NCBI GenBank assembly: GCA_963678675.1
Contig: OY783195.1
Location: forward strand, 22,902,387 to 22,966,386
Direction: 5' to 3'
Source: Xiphydria camelus
Taxonomy: Eukaryota; Arthropoda; Insecta; Hymenoptera; Xiphydriidae
DNA length: 64,000 nucleotides
Each line of letters begins with the position of its first letter. The first letter of the stretch is position 1. Under the pieces are notes generated by a model. It had not been told where the DNA came from. It saw only the letters and a program-made list of their open reading frames with translations, and searched no databases. Positions 42,718 through 53,452 of this stretch are shown one piece after another. A program made the translations under genes and the position numbers.

Positions 42718-43762
42718 CTGAAACACGCGCCGGCTCGTAAAACTTTCCGCGTGACGTTCCGGCCCCTCGGGGCTGTTTCGCGCCTCTCGGAAATATATAC
42801 TCCGCTGATACGCGACTAACGCTGTCTCTTCGCTCGTCTTATCTCGGCCGATCTCCGCGCGCGTAACTCCTCGCCCCGGCGCGCCGTCGAGCGGGGGGAG
42901 CGAATTTGCCTTCGGCAGGAAACGGAGGCGGTGAAAAATAGCCGCCCTCTCTCCGTACGTACAGAGCATTTCCGCCGGTGGAATCGCTCGCGCGGTGTAA
43001 TTTGTTAATTGCTATCGATCGGAAGTGTGATAAGCGACTATAGCGCTGTCTCGCTCCTTTCGTCTAATCTCGATACCTTTTCGCGCCTAACTCCCCCCTC
43101 CTCGATCGCGCGAAGATGCACGAATTTTTGAATTTTTCCTTTGACGGAAAGCAAGAGCGATGACGAATAGCCTCCCTCTCGAGTTTCTCGTAGACCCATC
43201 GAAGGGGTACATCAAAGGGGTGCTCGGAAGTTGAAACGAAGATTGTCGGGATCGCGCGCGAAGTCGTCGAATTTTCGACGTCGAGTCGCGGCGCTACTCT
43301 ACTCGCGCGGTTTTCCCTCAAGCGTGCTCCCGTACTCGCTCGCATGCACGGGGAAAGGTTGCCACTTACTGTTATAATGCTGCGTTATTACCACATAATG
43401 GAGCATTACAGATCCTAAGTACTTTCCAGCCAGGACGAGAATTTCATCGGAAGAGCTAAACTTCTTACTTCCCGGTATAACGAAAGTTCTGCCACGTCGG
43501 GACACCCGGTATTTATGGTCTCTAAAACTGCGTCTTATACTTTACCCGGACTATGGTCCCCCGGTTCGGTATAACAATGGACCATCGTACTATCGCGATT
43601 AAACGGTGACGTGATTTATGACCGAAGACTCGAAGGGGGTTTCGATTTTAGGCGTCCGCGACGCGCAGCGTGACGACTTCACCGAAAAAAGGAGAGATAT
43701 AGAGGGATGGCGCACACATGGGCTGCTGCAGATGCGAGGCAAAGCAGCTCTGATGAGTGCGA
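42718..43762. other. Sequence 5' of the PAN exon; no upstream exon recognised
   Basis: CpG-rich to ~43350. The polypyrimidine tract before the PAN exon acceptor is only moderate. A minus-strand CAGTAAGTGG at ~43363 is a weak donor at the edge of a frame (43299-43505) beginning MSRRGRTFVIPG, but that frame lies in sequence with a GGGTGTCCCGACGTGG word typical of repeats, so it is not called. Confidence 0.45.
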
Positions 43763-43772
43763 GGATAATCTA

Positions 43773-43807
<35 letters not shown>

Positions 43808-43843
43808 CGTATATAACTACACAGATGTGGGTTAGATTATCCA
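43763..43843. repeat. Inverted repeat enclosing an AG microsatellite
   Basis: GGATAATCTAA at 43763 and TTAGATTATCC ending near 43842 are inverted; between them lies (AG)n at 43777-43802. It may be a small MITE whose centre has expanded. Confidence 0.6.
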
Positions 43844-43879
43844 CGATAATTTCCGGCGACTCGTCGGTCTGCAGTTGTA

Positions 43880-44052
43880 CACTCTCTGAATCTGAATCAT
43901 CAAAGATAACTGACAATCAGCAACTAATAGCTGCAGACGATCAACTAAATACATGGCGCTGAAAAATTGCAGTGTTGTAATTTTAGCTAATTATCAGTTA
44001 CTGTTCGCTGATTATCAGCAATTTTGGCTGATTGGGATTTAGAGAATAGAGG
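43880..44052. repeat. Imperfect fold-back segment
   Basis: CTCTCTGAATCTGAATCAT and CTGATTGGGATTTAGAGAATAG are inverted, and GACAATCAGCAACTAATAGC pairs loosely with GCTAATTATCAGTTACTG and GCTGATTATCAGC. A degraded hairpin element of ~170 bp, non-coding. Confidence 0.5.
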
Positions 44053-44439
44053 GTTGCGAGGAGCAGAAATGTTGTTATATGCAAGACTCGGTCTATTTCA
44101 TCGATGTAATCAATATGAAACACGGTTAGCTATCCGCTCGATATCAATTATAAGAAGCACCACCTGAGAACTGTTGTATCGAGATCCGAAATAGAGCTAT
44201 CGACAAGTCCTTCCACTTTTCATCAAGAGGCGCGGACAATAATTCCGTATAACTCATTTGTTGACATTTCTTTCCGTCCAAAGTCAAAATATCGCGACAC
44301 GACTCTGATTATACTTTTTTGATAATAGAAATAGTACAAGCCGTCTGTTTATAGTCTACTAGTTGTTTACCCGTTACCCGTCTGCGTGTAATTCGAATTA
44401 TTGTATTATTTTATTAATTAACGGATATCAATGTTGGAA
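44053..44439. other. No gene seen
   Basis: AT-rich spacer without exon, repeat or regulatory structure that can be supported. Confidence 0.5.
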
Positions 44440-44594
44440 TATCAATGGGTGATGTGCATACCCTACGTCCTTCCCCGCGGGTTCTAAGTTACCTCTCTGC
44501 CAAATTTCATCCAAATTTGTTCGGTAGTTTAGCCACGAAGAGGTAATAAACATACAGACAGACTCAATTTCATATTTATAATATTAGTGTGGAT
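44440..44594 (+). mobile_element. Retroelement 3' tail (SINE or RTE-like, inferred)
   Basis: The segment carries TGCCAAATTTCATCCAAATT, then GGTAGTTTAGCCACGAAGAG, AACATACAGACAGACTC and a final TTTATAATATTAGTGTGG. That series is a familiar 3' tail of short retroposons and of RTE-type LINEs in insects. No reverse transcriptase is present. The 5' boundary is uncertain. Confidence 0.55.
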
Positions 44595-44622
44595 TCGACT
44601 GGCTCCTGCCTTCCATTACCAC

Positions 44623-44887
44623 TTAAACCCTTTCGCTACTACGGGTGACTATAGTCACCCGCCACAAAAATGAAATAATACAAAAATATTAATTGTATTG
44701 TTGAATTAAAAATACCTTCATGGCAAAATTATGAACACAAATCATTTTATTTCTAAAAGTAATGTCACAAAATCGTTTTTGAGATAAAAGTCTGAAGACT
44801 GCGCGCGCTTAAGTTCCCACTTTCGGTACGACGCTCCGTTTTACACGAGGGACTCCGCGGCGAGGCCCGCCGTAGCGAAAGGGTTAA
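44623..44887. mobile_element. TTAA-flanked MITE (piggyBac-like, inferred)
   Basis: TTAA at 44623-44626 and 44884-44887 flank inverted ends ACCCTTTCGCTACTACGGG and GCCCGCCGTAGCGAAAGGG. A small hairpin GGGTGACTATAGTCACCC lies just inside the left end. TTAA duplication with CCCTTT termini fits a piggyBac-derived MITE. The interior is non-coding. Confidence 0.7.
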
Positions 44888-44889
44888 TC

Positions 44890-45039
44890 AGGAGGTCAAT
44901 TTTGTATCTCGAATGAGAATGCTCACTTCATTTTCGACCAATCAGAGAAAGGACACAAAGGAAAGGGTGTTCTATGAATGGTTGGATGCTGCGCACTTTT
45001 AACATTATCACTAGGTTTTACTTACAAAATCGACCTCCC
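44890..45039. mobile_element. Short MITE with GGAGGTCAATTTTGTA ends
   Basis: 150 bp bounded by AGGAGGTCAATTTTGTA and TACAAAATCGACCTCC, one mismatch over 16 bp. It starts 3 bp right of the TTAA-flanked element. The interior carries AATGAGAATGCTCACTTCATT, a small inverted word. Non-coding. Confidence 0.75.
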
Positions 45040-46907
45040 CCAGATCTATTCGAATAATTCATTCCTATGTAGGTACTCGGATCGAAACGTAAGGTAAATG
45101 CGGATAATATATTGCCAACCTGACTTGTCCTCTCTTTCTCTATTATGATTTGTGACGGTACTGAGGAACCAATTCAAATTAGCCACATGTATTACCCGCA
45201 TTATTAAGAATTCGGATAGACCCACTAGTGCCATACTGATCTAAATACATCTCTGGTCCCCCGGGCCCCTAACACATTTTTACACGGGCTCCACTTCCAC
45301 CCCACTCTCCCTTCCGAAAACCTATAAATAACCGCTCGCGAGAACTCTCATATCGAAATCCGAGACGCCTGGCAACGAGCTCACACTCATCATCCCTCGG
45401 CGCGATTCGGATACGATTTCGCGCGACCCAGCTGCCCCTGCGCGCGATATACACGCGCGCGGTCCCCTCTAATAACCCGCGCGAAGAAGCCAGTAGCGCG
45501 CCCCACAGCCACCCACATCGATCTCGATTGATATATATCGCGCGGAGGCGGGCGTTGTAACCATTACGTCGAATGATAAACGTAAACTGATTCTTACGTA
45601 CATCGAGGAACACTCTGGATCGCTGATATACGAGGAACATTTAAATCCCGTTCGGGTTCAAGTGGCATCGGAACGGTTCGACGGCGCGGGAAAGTCTTGA
45701 TGGATAATCTCGATCGCGCGCGCGCGCGGAGCCGAAGCTCCGATATCGAGCGCGGAGGCGATAAAATTTCGCGCTCCCACCGTGTAAACCCTCCCGCCCC
45801 CTCCACTCGTCCCCCTCTCAACGCGTTATCCGCACCTCGATGTTATAGCCGTTTATTTCCGTACGCCGCGCGTTACACGCTCGCGTTCCACGCGGCGACG
45901 ACGATCGTCGGTATCCACCGGCGCATAATTGCGGGTGGTCGTTACGCCGACTTAACTTGCCGTGTAAACTCACAGTTTTTCAGCCAGCTCTAACCCCGAC
46001 ACATATCGCCCGAGTGACCAAGAGGGGGGCGTGTGTACGTGGGACGCGGCAGCGCGTACGTGTTTATCTACGAGAGCGGTCGCCGCGTGATGCACTCGCG
46101 CGAGTAATATTAATGCGAGCTCTCTCTTCCCGCGCGCGACGATATATCGGTCGTACGACCGCGAACACCCCCTTCAACCGGCAGCCGGACTTAATCGCGT
46201 CGCCGGGTTAATCGCTCTTCCTCGTACGTCAATTTACATTTTATCGATATTACGTCCCGTGGGGTGGATTTATCACGGGACGGATATTATACGGATAGAC
46301 CCGAGACGGGTTCGCGCGGCGTGTACGCGAAGCTCGAATAAGAAGAGGTTTGAACCGGTGCCAACATTTTTTCAATCGCCTTTTGCGCTCGAAAGGGAGG
46401 GGGGGTGGGGTGACTGCTCCAGTCGCTCTACATGCCGCTGCGGGAAGCGACGTAGTGCGAACCGCGGTGATGCAATTCCACGGATGGGATGCGCATTCGG
46501 GTACAGGGAATTTTAATATCGTCCTGTCAATCGGTGAGCTGCTTTTTCTTCTTGGCGATTTCTTCCGAGTAATTGACAATTTTATTCTCTACCTCGGTAA
46601 ATTATGAGTATGCTGGAGTAACGATAATTGTTTTTGGAATTGGATGTCTACGCAGTTGGAAATTTTGTGTGTTGAAATTGCGATCCGCCCATTTTTGTAT
46701 AAGTGTAATATGTTAAAATCAACTGATTCTTAGTGTTAATTTAATATTCTTTGTATTAATTTTTATACAAGAAATGTTGGATTGATCTGAAGTACCTATC
46801 GGTCAATTTTAGCATACAAAAATCGATGGACCGATTTTAACACAAAATTTCCAACTGTGACTTATCGTTTCGGCGATGACCATCTTATGTTCATATTTAT
46901 TAAAGGT
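45040..46907. other. CpG-rich block (45270-46530) between AT-rich edges; no supported gene
   Basis: Frames of 75-123 codons occur on both strands and overlap; none is recognisable. A CTATAAATAA at ~45321 lacks an initiator. 46600-46900 is AT-rich with an inverted word pair: AGTTGGAAATTTTGTGTTG (46653) against AACACAAAATTTCCAACTG (46837), enclosing ~180 bp, probably another short element. Confidence 0.5.
46653..46858. mobile_element. Inverted-repeat element with CAGTTGGAAATTTTGTGTT ends
   Basis: CAGTTGGAAATTTTGTGTTG at the left is matched by AACACAAAATTTCCAACTG at the right. Inside, GATCCGCCCATTTTTGTAT pairs with TACAAAAATCGATGGACCG in part, and the arms run to ~60 bp. The 206-bp length and AT-rich non-coding interior fit a MITE. 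Confidence 0.65.
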
Positions 46908-47161
46908 TTCACAGAAAAAAAGAATTAAAAGGATCTACTGAAAATTACTTGGGGGTCACAAGTAATTATTTGTTTATATCAATGAAATTTGTTAACGCAT
47001 CAATGAAATATCTCTTTCATACAATCATGTTGAATAGTATGTGATTGCAAGGGAGAAATATCTAATTAAAGTGAAAAAAGGTTTAATGATGTAAATAAAT
47101 AATTACTTGCGACCGCGCAAGTAATTTTTAGTAGACCCAAATAATTCTTTTTCTCTGTGTA
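46908..47161 (+). mobile_element. MITE family F, copy 2
   Basis: Bounded by TTCACAGAAAAAAAGAATT and ATTCTTTTTCTCTGTGTA. It shares TCTACTGAAAATTACTTG, CACAAGTAATTATTTGTTT, AATAAATAATTACTTGCGAC and AGTAATTTTTAGTAGA with 26571-26820. Inverted arms are ~65 bp. Non-coding. Confidence 0.85.
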
Positions 47162-47551
47162 CAAGGCTATATTTTAAAAATCTCTTTTTCTATCTAAAAA
47201 ATGCCTAAGTTAAAATTATAAACTATTGATAGAAAAATTAAAGATAGCAGTGGGTAATCTTAACTCGACCGTTCCACATCGATTGTCGCTATACGCTTAG
47301 AATATTAGTAACGTTAGCCAAACGTGTTTGGTTGATATGTGAAGAGCAAAATATTTTTGTAACGATAATAAACGTTATTTCATGACAAATAAATGCTGGT
47401 TATGGCCAAAAATTATCTCAAAATATGTAGTTCTGACAATCAAATTTTTCTTGTCGCAGTAAAAGTACTTTATTGTTCGCATACCAACCAAACGTTTGGT
47501 AATAATTTTTTTCATTGCAGAATCGGAAAATTCTAGCTTTAAATCATTTTG
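47162..47551. other. No gene seen
   Basis: AT-rich. CCAAACGTGTTTGGTTG (47319) and ACCAACCAAACGTTTGG (47484) are inverted over ~180 bp and may mark another small element, but the termini could not be fixed. Confidence 0.45.
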
Positions 47552-48205
47552 TCACGCGGCAAACTTTCTCGTCGTTTCTCCAACGTGAAATTGCTGAAGT
47601 TCTTTTTTGTCGGACTATAAAGAAACAATTTTCACCGAAGAATACTACACACACGTCCCGCACAACCTCTCCACGGCTTTGTCCTTTGTAAATTGCGGTT
47701 CCCCAACGTCACGTAGACATAACTCGCCGTGCCGAGCGCGTTAAAGGTATGCTTCTAATTTGCGTGCGAGCTCGCTGCAAGAATTTAATACCCCCGTAAC
47801 CACACCCAGGACGCCGATGCGTGCGCAACGTCACGCAACCTAATTTTCATTTGGTTTTCGATTATCGCGGCAAGTGCAGAGCGTCCATTGAAGCGAACCA
47901 CGAGTCGATTCAATCTTCCATTTAATATGCTAGAAAAGCGCGTTGAAATAATTCCTGGGACCGTGACGTGTAGCGCGTTCGATGTGAAATTAAAAAAGTT
48001 CTTTTACGTTGGATTATAAAAAAACGACTTCCGCCAAGAAATAGAGAAAGAATGAGAACGCGTACGACTACCTCCCGACAATCTCCCACTTCATATAATA
48101 TACCCAGAGAAAAATTCATTTGAATACGAACCTAGCAGAAACATTTATTCGCGATTTATTTATAAGGAGCAAACAGAAGTTTGAAGTAAATAAACGGTCT
48201 AAGAT

Positions 48206-48353
48206 GTAGGGTAAGCAGTAGAGTTATTGATACTTTAAGCAAACGAAATTTTCAGTCATTGACGCATACCTCTATCTTTTTCTATCTAATGCATTGGTTA
48301 TCGGATGGTGTCAATAACTGTTGAACGTCAACAACTGTACCGCTTACCCTACG
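48206..48353. mobile_element. Short MITE with TGTAGGGTAAGC ends
   Basis: GTAGGGTAAGCAGTAGAGTT at the left and ACTGTACCGCTTACCCTAC at the right are inverted with few mismatches, ~148 bp in all. TTATTGATA / GTCAATAAC extends the arms. Non-coding. Confidence 0.7.
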
Positions 48354-48374
48354 CAAACATTTGTTTCAATCGAA

Positions 48375-48623
48375 TACCCAGGCGGAAAAATTCTATATTT
48401 TTTCAATATAATCCATACGTAGTTTTGGTCATATATCGATTATATATGATTTCTATATTAACCATATGTGATACGTATATATTATGGATTATACAAACAT
48501 TCAGAAATTTGCATGTAGTTCTTATATGGGTTAATATAGAAATCATATATAATCCATATATGACCAAAACCATTTATGGATTATTATTATATACGAAATA
48601 CATAGAACTTTTCCGCCTGGGTA
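48375..48623. mobile_element. Palindromic MITE with TACCCAGGCGGAAAA ends
   Basis: TACCCAGGCGGAAAAATTCTA and AGAACTTTTCCGCCTGGGTA close a 249-bp palindrome. Arms continue through TATAATCCATA and GGTCATATAT.GATTATATATG / CATATATAATCCATATATGACC. The ends resemble the left end of 37142-37702. Non-coding. Confidence 0.85.
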
Positions 48624-48636
48624 GATCTCGGTTCGA

Positions 48637-48925
48637 CACACTGAAAGAAAAAATTGCTAGTGTCAAACAATAGGTCTTGAATCAAGATCACATGATCTTA
48701 CAAATTTTTAAGAATACAGATTCTTCGTCGATGAATATATTATATTCTTGATTAAAGAGTACATTCGTTGAAACAAAAAATTCTTTCTGCACGAAAAAAA
48801 TAATTACTCGAGCCTATCAAATATTTTCTTACGCGAAGAAAATCATGGCTTGGTCCTGAAATTATATCATATTTTTGATTGAGGAAAACATTTGTTTAGC
48901 ACCAGCAATTATTTCTCTCAGTGTA
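48637..48925 (+). mobile_element. MITE family C, copy 2
   Basis: Starts ACACTGAAAGAAAAAATTGC and ends GCAATTATTTCTCTCAGTGTA. Uninterrupted, with AAGATCACATGATCTT, TATTCTTGATTAAAG, ACTCGAGCCTATCAAATATTT and AATCATGGCTTGG.CCTGAAATTAT. It serves as the reference for the split copy at 52280-53519. Non-coding. Confidence 0.85.
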
Positions 48926-48964
48926 TGAACAAAAAATTCCTATTCGCGTGACTAATAAACTCCC

Positions 48965-49162
48965 TATACTGAGAAAAAAAAAAGATTAAAATTTATTCTG
49001 TTAGAAGGATAATTTGAGTACGAAAGGTAAAACAGGTCAAAAATTATCCTTCCAGGGTATAAAATTTAACCTTCCTTGGGATACTATTCGATCCACTTTA
49101 CCTTTCGTACTCAGACTATCCTTCTAACAGAATCATTTTTAATCTTTTTTTTTCTCAGTGTA
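48965..49162. mobile_element. MITE family B, copy 2
   Basis: 198 bp, the same length as 5881-6078, from TATACTGAGAAAAAAAAAAG to TTTTTTTCTCAGTGTA. TTCTGTTAGAAGGATAATTT, GAGTACGAAAGGTAAAA and CTTCCAGGGTATAAAATTTAA match copy 1 closely. Equal length and low divergence imply recent spread. Confidence 0.9.
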
Positions 49163-49480
49163 ATAGATTCGTATTCAAATAACCTTCTCCCCGAGAATAA
49201 ACTGCAGTCTCCGAATATCACGTAGATAGGACGTAACTCGCATTCCACCGAGCATTAAAGGTATGCTTCTAATTTGCGTGTGAGCTCACCGCGAGAATTT
49301 AATACGCGCGTAACCACACCCACCCCGGGACACCGATGCGTACAACGAACTAACAGCAGCAGGTCCGCGTGTCCGAAGCGGCGAATTACGCGCACGCGTT
49401 CCACACTATAAAGCGAAGAGCATCCAATAATGTATTTTTATCTTCGACGGTCTTCCCCGACGGTTCGATATACTAGGTAT

Positions 49481-50234
49481 ATATAGACTGATCCAGAAAT
49501 GCTGTCCTAAAAGTAGATTGAAATAAAAATAGGAAGGAATTATTAAATACGATTGGCAATTTTCAGAAAATCAGAGGAGGGATGTAAGTTTTTGAGCAAG
49601 TATCGGTAGCAGTGATAGAAAAATGTTATTCAGCCCTTTCAGGTGGTAAGTCTGAGAAACGAAGTCTGGCCTTATGGAGCTCCAATGTTAAGTTCCAAGT
49701 TGATGAAAATTATTTGTACCTATCGAAGTGGATCCAGGAGTTTCAGAATTTTTGTCAATTTTTTCACAAAAGCGGTGGTCATCCCTGTCCGGAGGATGAA
49801 GGTTGAATTTTTTAGTTGTTTTGTTTTAAATCAGCGTTATCGATTTATCTTAAAAACGAGCTTTCGGAGTTCCCGTTAATTTTTTATGCAATGGAGGTAG
49901 GCGTCCCTGCTCAGAGAATACAATTACTAATTTGTAATAGTATCCAAGGTATCAGTGTGATTGAAAACCCCTGAAGCGACTTCGTTACGAATAATATCAA
50001 ATAATGTTTATTCACTCGGAATTTAACATCGGAGCTCCATAAGGCTGGACCTCATTTCTCAAACTTACCGCTTGGAAGGGCATAATCACATTTTGTATCG
50101 CTGCTACCAATGCTTGCTCAAAAACTTACATCCCCCCTCTAATTCTCCGAGAACTGCCAACCGTATCGAATGATTTCTTCCTATTCTTATTTCAATTTAC
50201 TTTCAGACCAGCATTTCTGATCCAATCTGTACAG
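49481..50234. mobile_element. Fold-back transposon with ~215-bp inverted repeats
   Basis: GACTGATCCAGAAATGCTG (49487) is inverted relative to CAGCATTTCTGATCCAATC (50212). The arms stay alignable for ~215 bp, including AGGAAG(A/G)AATTATT, GGATGTAAGTTTTTGAGCAA and CTTATGGAGCTCCAATGTTAA. The ~320-bp centre is single copy with two short plus-strand frames and no transposase motif. A transcript would fold into a very long hairpin. Class unknown. Confidence 0.85.
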
Positions 50235-52279
50235 GGAAACGCCCGACGGATAGATCGAAGCGTGATGCTATTCGGCGGTGACCAATGCCAGGGGGAATTG
50301 AATATTTGGACGTTCCCGCTTACAATGGCACGCGGCCCGTGCGTTCGATACGCCGGATTACACGGTTACCGTTCGCCGCTAACGCGAAGACAATTCCGAT
50401 ACGTTCTCCGGTGGCGCCGTTGACCGCGCGCGCGCGCGCTCGGCTGTCATCGCGCTCCGCCGAAGGATAAACCGGAGGATCCGTACGATGACTGCTCGAG
50501 TCTCCGGCTTCGAAATCATTCGAATGGCTGTGTATAGGTATGCGACGTGACGCGTCGCTACACACTCGACGCACTGTCGATTCGATTCGGTAACGGGAAA
50601 TCGTTTCTTGTCTGGCGCGCAACCCGGTTTGCGCCGCTGCCGCTTCTTCTTGCTCGCCGTGCAGTGAGGATCTCTCTCTCTCTCTCTCCCCCTTCTTTCT
50701 CTCTGTGTTTCTCGGCGAAACGGATGCTCTCGCGAGAAATCGGTTAATGCTCGCGCCAGCCTCGCCGAGGTCGATTCGCGAATGGAAGAATTATACACGT
50801 CCGTCGTTTTGTTGCTCCGAGCAGATTTTTTACTCGCCGAGGTAAACGAACGTTTCGTCATCGGTGGAATCCGTAACTCTGTCGGCGTTCTCATGAACGA
50901 GTATTTTGGAATTCGAATATACAGGATGAACACGAATTAGTAGAAGTGTCGAATCTCCATCCGTCGTGTGAATTTCGTAAAACAAGTTACGAGTCGAAAG
51001 TTATAATACCTTCGACACATTCGAACGTAGTTCGGTAGTATAACGATAATGATTCTAATCCCTTCCGGTCTTTGCTTTATTTATCGATTCCTAAATTTAC
51101 TCGAATGGCCTCCGTCTAATTAGCATCCAAATTTTCTTCGAATACGCGCCGAATCAAGTTCGACTTCCGGATGCTAAATCAAAACGATCGCTGCGACCCA
51201 GCACTCGCTAATTACGCGTTTAATAAAATTTCTTTCGCGCGTTAACCGTGGGAATTTAGTATCCGTCGCGCACATAAATATTCCCCGCGGTAGCGCGAAT
51301 AAATTAAACGGATATGTACACAATAGTCGCGCCACGGATATCGGTTCCAGTTATCAAAAGCCCGCGTGTCCGAGGAGAGTTAGCGCCGCGACGCGCCGTG
51401 ATCACGCTCCAGGTGGCGGCCGCCGCCGCCGCACATTCGCCGCGCGTTCGCTTCCTCGTTATCCTTCGTCTCCCGCGCGGCGCGACCGCGGCGCGCGAAC
51501 TATGCAAATTCAGGCACTCTCGGTCAGGCCTCCCCATAGATTATACGGGACACGAATGATCTCGGCCTATACGTGGATCGCGCGCGCCTCGTAGGAGAGA
51601 CGACGCGCCGCTGCCCGTGCCTATATATTTATAACCCGTCTCTCGCGCCGCCCGACTCCCTCTACGTCTCCCGTCCTCTATCCTACCAACCTACCTACCT
51701 ACCTACCTACCTACCTACCTCGGATGGTGCACTAGTACGCGCGGGAGGTATTCCGAGAGCGAACTTCGGCGCGCCGTTTCGATCGCGCGCGCGCGCGTCC
51801 GTATTTAGTATTCTTAAGTCGCGAGGCCGCGCTACGGCTATTTCCCACGGCTATTTGGAATCGGTGCAGAGGAGCGAGCTCGGTATTCAACGCCGCGCGC
51901 CGCTCCGACCGACACGTAGTAATACCCGTCCGGCGAGGAATACGCAAAAGAAGCGCGCGCGCCTTCGTCTGCTCCCTCCGCGATAGAGGGGCGAGGCTAA
52001 GTGGATTAAACTACCTGTATAAGAAACGCGTCTCGTTCTCATTCCTTTCGAGGGACCGTTGACCACTCGCCTCATATACGCACTCGAGATTTTTCATAAT
52101 GTAAAATTGACTAAATTTCGATCGGACGCTGAGTTTGATAAATATCGACATTCTTTTTACTAAATGTACATCTGGAAAGCGTTTCCATTCGACGTAGACA
52201 AATGCGGATGAACATAGTATTTGAATATATCTATAAGTCTATTTTAATTGCGGTATTTATAAATACTAGCATTTCTAAA
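50235..52279. other. CpG-rich block; no supported exon
   Basis: Frames of up to 184 codons on the minus strand (50379-50933) and 137 on the plus (51573-51986) overlap and are Arg-rich without a recognised domain. Simple repeats are (CT)n near 50671-50690, GC runs, and (ACCT)n at 51689-51720. The last 200 bases are AT-rich, next to the transposon cluster. Confidence 0.5.
51689..51720. repeat. (ACCT)n microsatellite, 8 units
   Basis: Eight perfect tetranucleotide units. It is not the arthropod telomere repeat (TTAGG/CCTAA), which is a pentanucleotide. Confidence 0.95.
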
Positions 52280-52480
52280 TACACTGAGAGAAGTAATTGC
52301 TGCTGCGAACAAAAGTTTTTCTTCAATCAGAAACATGATATAATTCCAGGATCAAGCCGTGGTTTTCTCCTTGCAAGAAAATATTTGATAGGCTCGAGTA
52401 ATTTTTTTTTTTCGTGCAGGAAGAATTCCTTGTCTCACACACACAACGAAGGTAAATATTCTTGAATTAAAAATATAATA

Positions 52481-53452
52481 CCAGGCTAAACTTACTCGCC
52501 AGAAAAGAAACTTCAATAACTATTATCTCATTGTTTATGAACTTTTTGCCGCCATCGATAAAGATTGTTGTATAGATAAAAATGCAATCTTCAAAAAAGT
52601 GTTGTACAAGCATGAGCCAAAAACTCATATATAATGAGATAATAAAGAAACTAGTCCGAATATAGGACCCCATTTTGTTTTTTTGTAATAAATTGGCTAT
52701 TCTTGTTTTAGATAATATTTAAAACGTTTACATGTGGTATAAGAACTTGGCAAAAAAACTGCAAACGTGATAATCCAAAAATATGAAATATGTATTGTGA
52801 CAAAAAAATGTTTAAAGCGATGCAACTGTTTTCAGTTGGGTCAGAAGATACCAAAAAAGGGCCCTTTAAAAAAATTAATCTAAACTCTTTCTAGAACAAG
52901 AATGTATACGTAAACATATTGTAAAGTGAACTATGATAGAAATATTGCAAACTAGTTACAAAAATCGCACACATAGGCATTCTTCTCTGTCTCGGCACAC
53001 TGTCTATATTCAATTAATACAAGGGACCCATATTCCATATAATATGTACAACGAATTAAAAAATTAGGTTATGAATGTAGATATTATTTTTTATATGATG
53101 AGAATATGTGCAAGAATTCATTTTTAACCTTTCCTCCTATTAGATTAAGCAAAAGAAGCTATGAACTGAAATAAGAAAATATGAAAATCAGTCTAATTAA
53201 ACTTACATTGCAAAATTTTCGGTAAGCAGAAAACACGCAAACCCGCACCTTGAACAAACACCACGTGGAATGAAGACAAAAACGGGCGATGTTTGTATAG
53301 CGGCCATGCCAGCTTAAATTTACTCACCTTCAGATAAATGGCGTTATTTGCTAGGTAAATAAACCAGGGGTCCAAATCAAATACAGGGCTCATATTCGGA
53401 CCAGTTCCTCTAGTGATTCAAGTTTCTTTCCTGGCGAGTAAATTTAGCCTCG
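52481..53452. mobile_element. ~970-bp DNA transposon relic nested in MITE C
   Basis: CCAGGCTAAACTTACTCGCC plus AGAAAAGAAACTTCAA on the left is inverted relative to AAGTTTCTTTCCTGGCGAG plus TAAATTTAGCCTCG on the right. A second block pairs further in: GAAACTAGTCCGAATATAGG / ATATTCGGACCAGTTCC. On the minus strand a 66-codon frame (53193-53393) starts MSPVFDLDPWFIYLANN and meets a good donor, AAG|GTGAGTAA, at ~53326. That looks like the eroded first exon of a transposase, but the family is not recognisable. The rest is AT-rich with no frame. Confidence 0.7.
52521..52644. mobile_element. 124-bp MITE nested in the nested transposon
   Basis: TATTATCTCATT at 52521 and AATGAGATAATA ending at 52644 are perfect 12-bp inverted ends. 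They interrupt the left arm of the 52481 element: the right arm has CTTGAATCAC followed at once by TAGAGGAACTGGTCC, while the left arm has this 124-bp block between the equivalent words. Third level of nesting. Non-coding. Confidence 0.75.

Larger units (their letters stand above)
47552..49440. repeat. Tandem segmental duplication whose second copy is split by insertions
   Basis: Unit 1 runs ~47552-47880. Unit 2 begins ~47965: GTGAAATT, AAGTTCTTTT..GT.GGA.TATAAA.AAAC and CC.(C/A)AAGAA follow the same order as at 47585-47640. The rest of unit 2 resumes at ~49200 with ATCACGTAGA, ATTAAAGGTATGCTTCTAAT, TTGCGTGTGAGCTC, GAATTTAATAC and CGTAACCACACCCA, matching 47705-47810. Everything from ~48110 to ~49190 is inserted sequence: the elements at 48206, 48375, 48637 and 48965. 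No gene is seen in either unit. Confidence 0.7.

Noticed and set aside
43299..43505. Minus-strand frame MSRRGRTFVIPG... as an upstream exon of the PAN gene
   Set aside because: No PAN, ZP or signal-peptide character, weak donor, and repeat-like GGGTGTCCCGACGTGG at its start.
50379..50933. 184-codon minus-strand ORF
   Set aside because: Lys/Arg/Ser-rich, includes translation of a CT microsatellite, no domain or splice evidence.
51689..51720. (ACCT)n considered as telomere-like repeat
   Set aside because: Arthropod telomere repeat is TTAGG (CCTAA); this is a tetranucleotide microsatellite.
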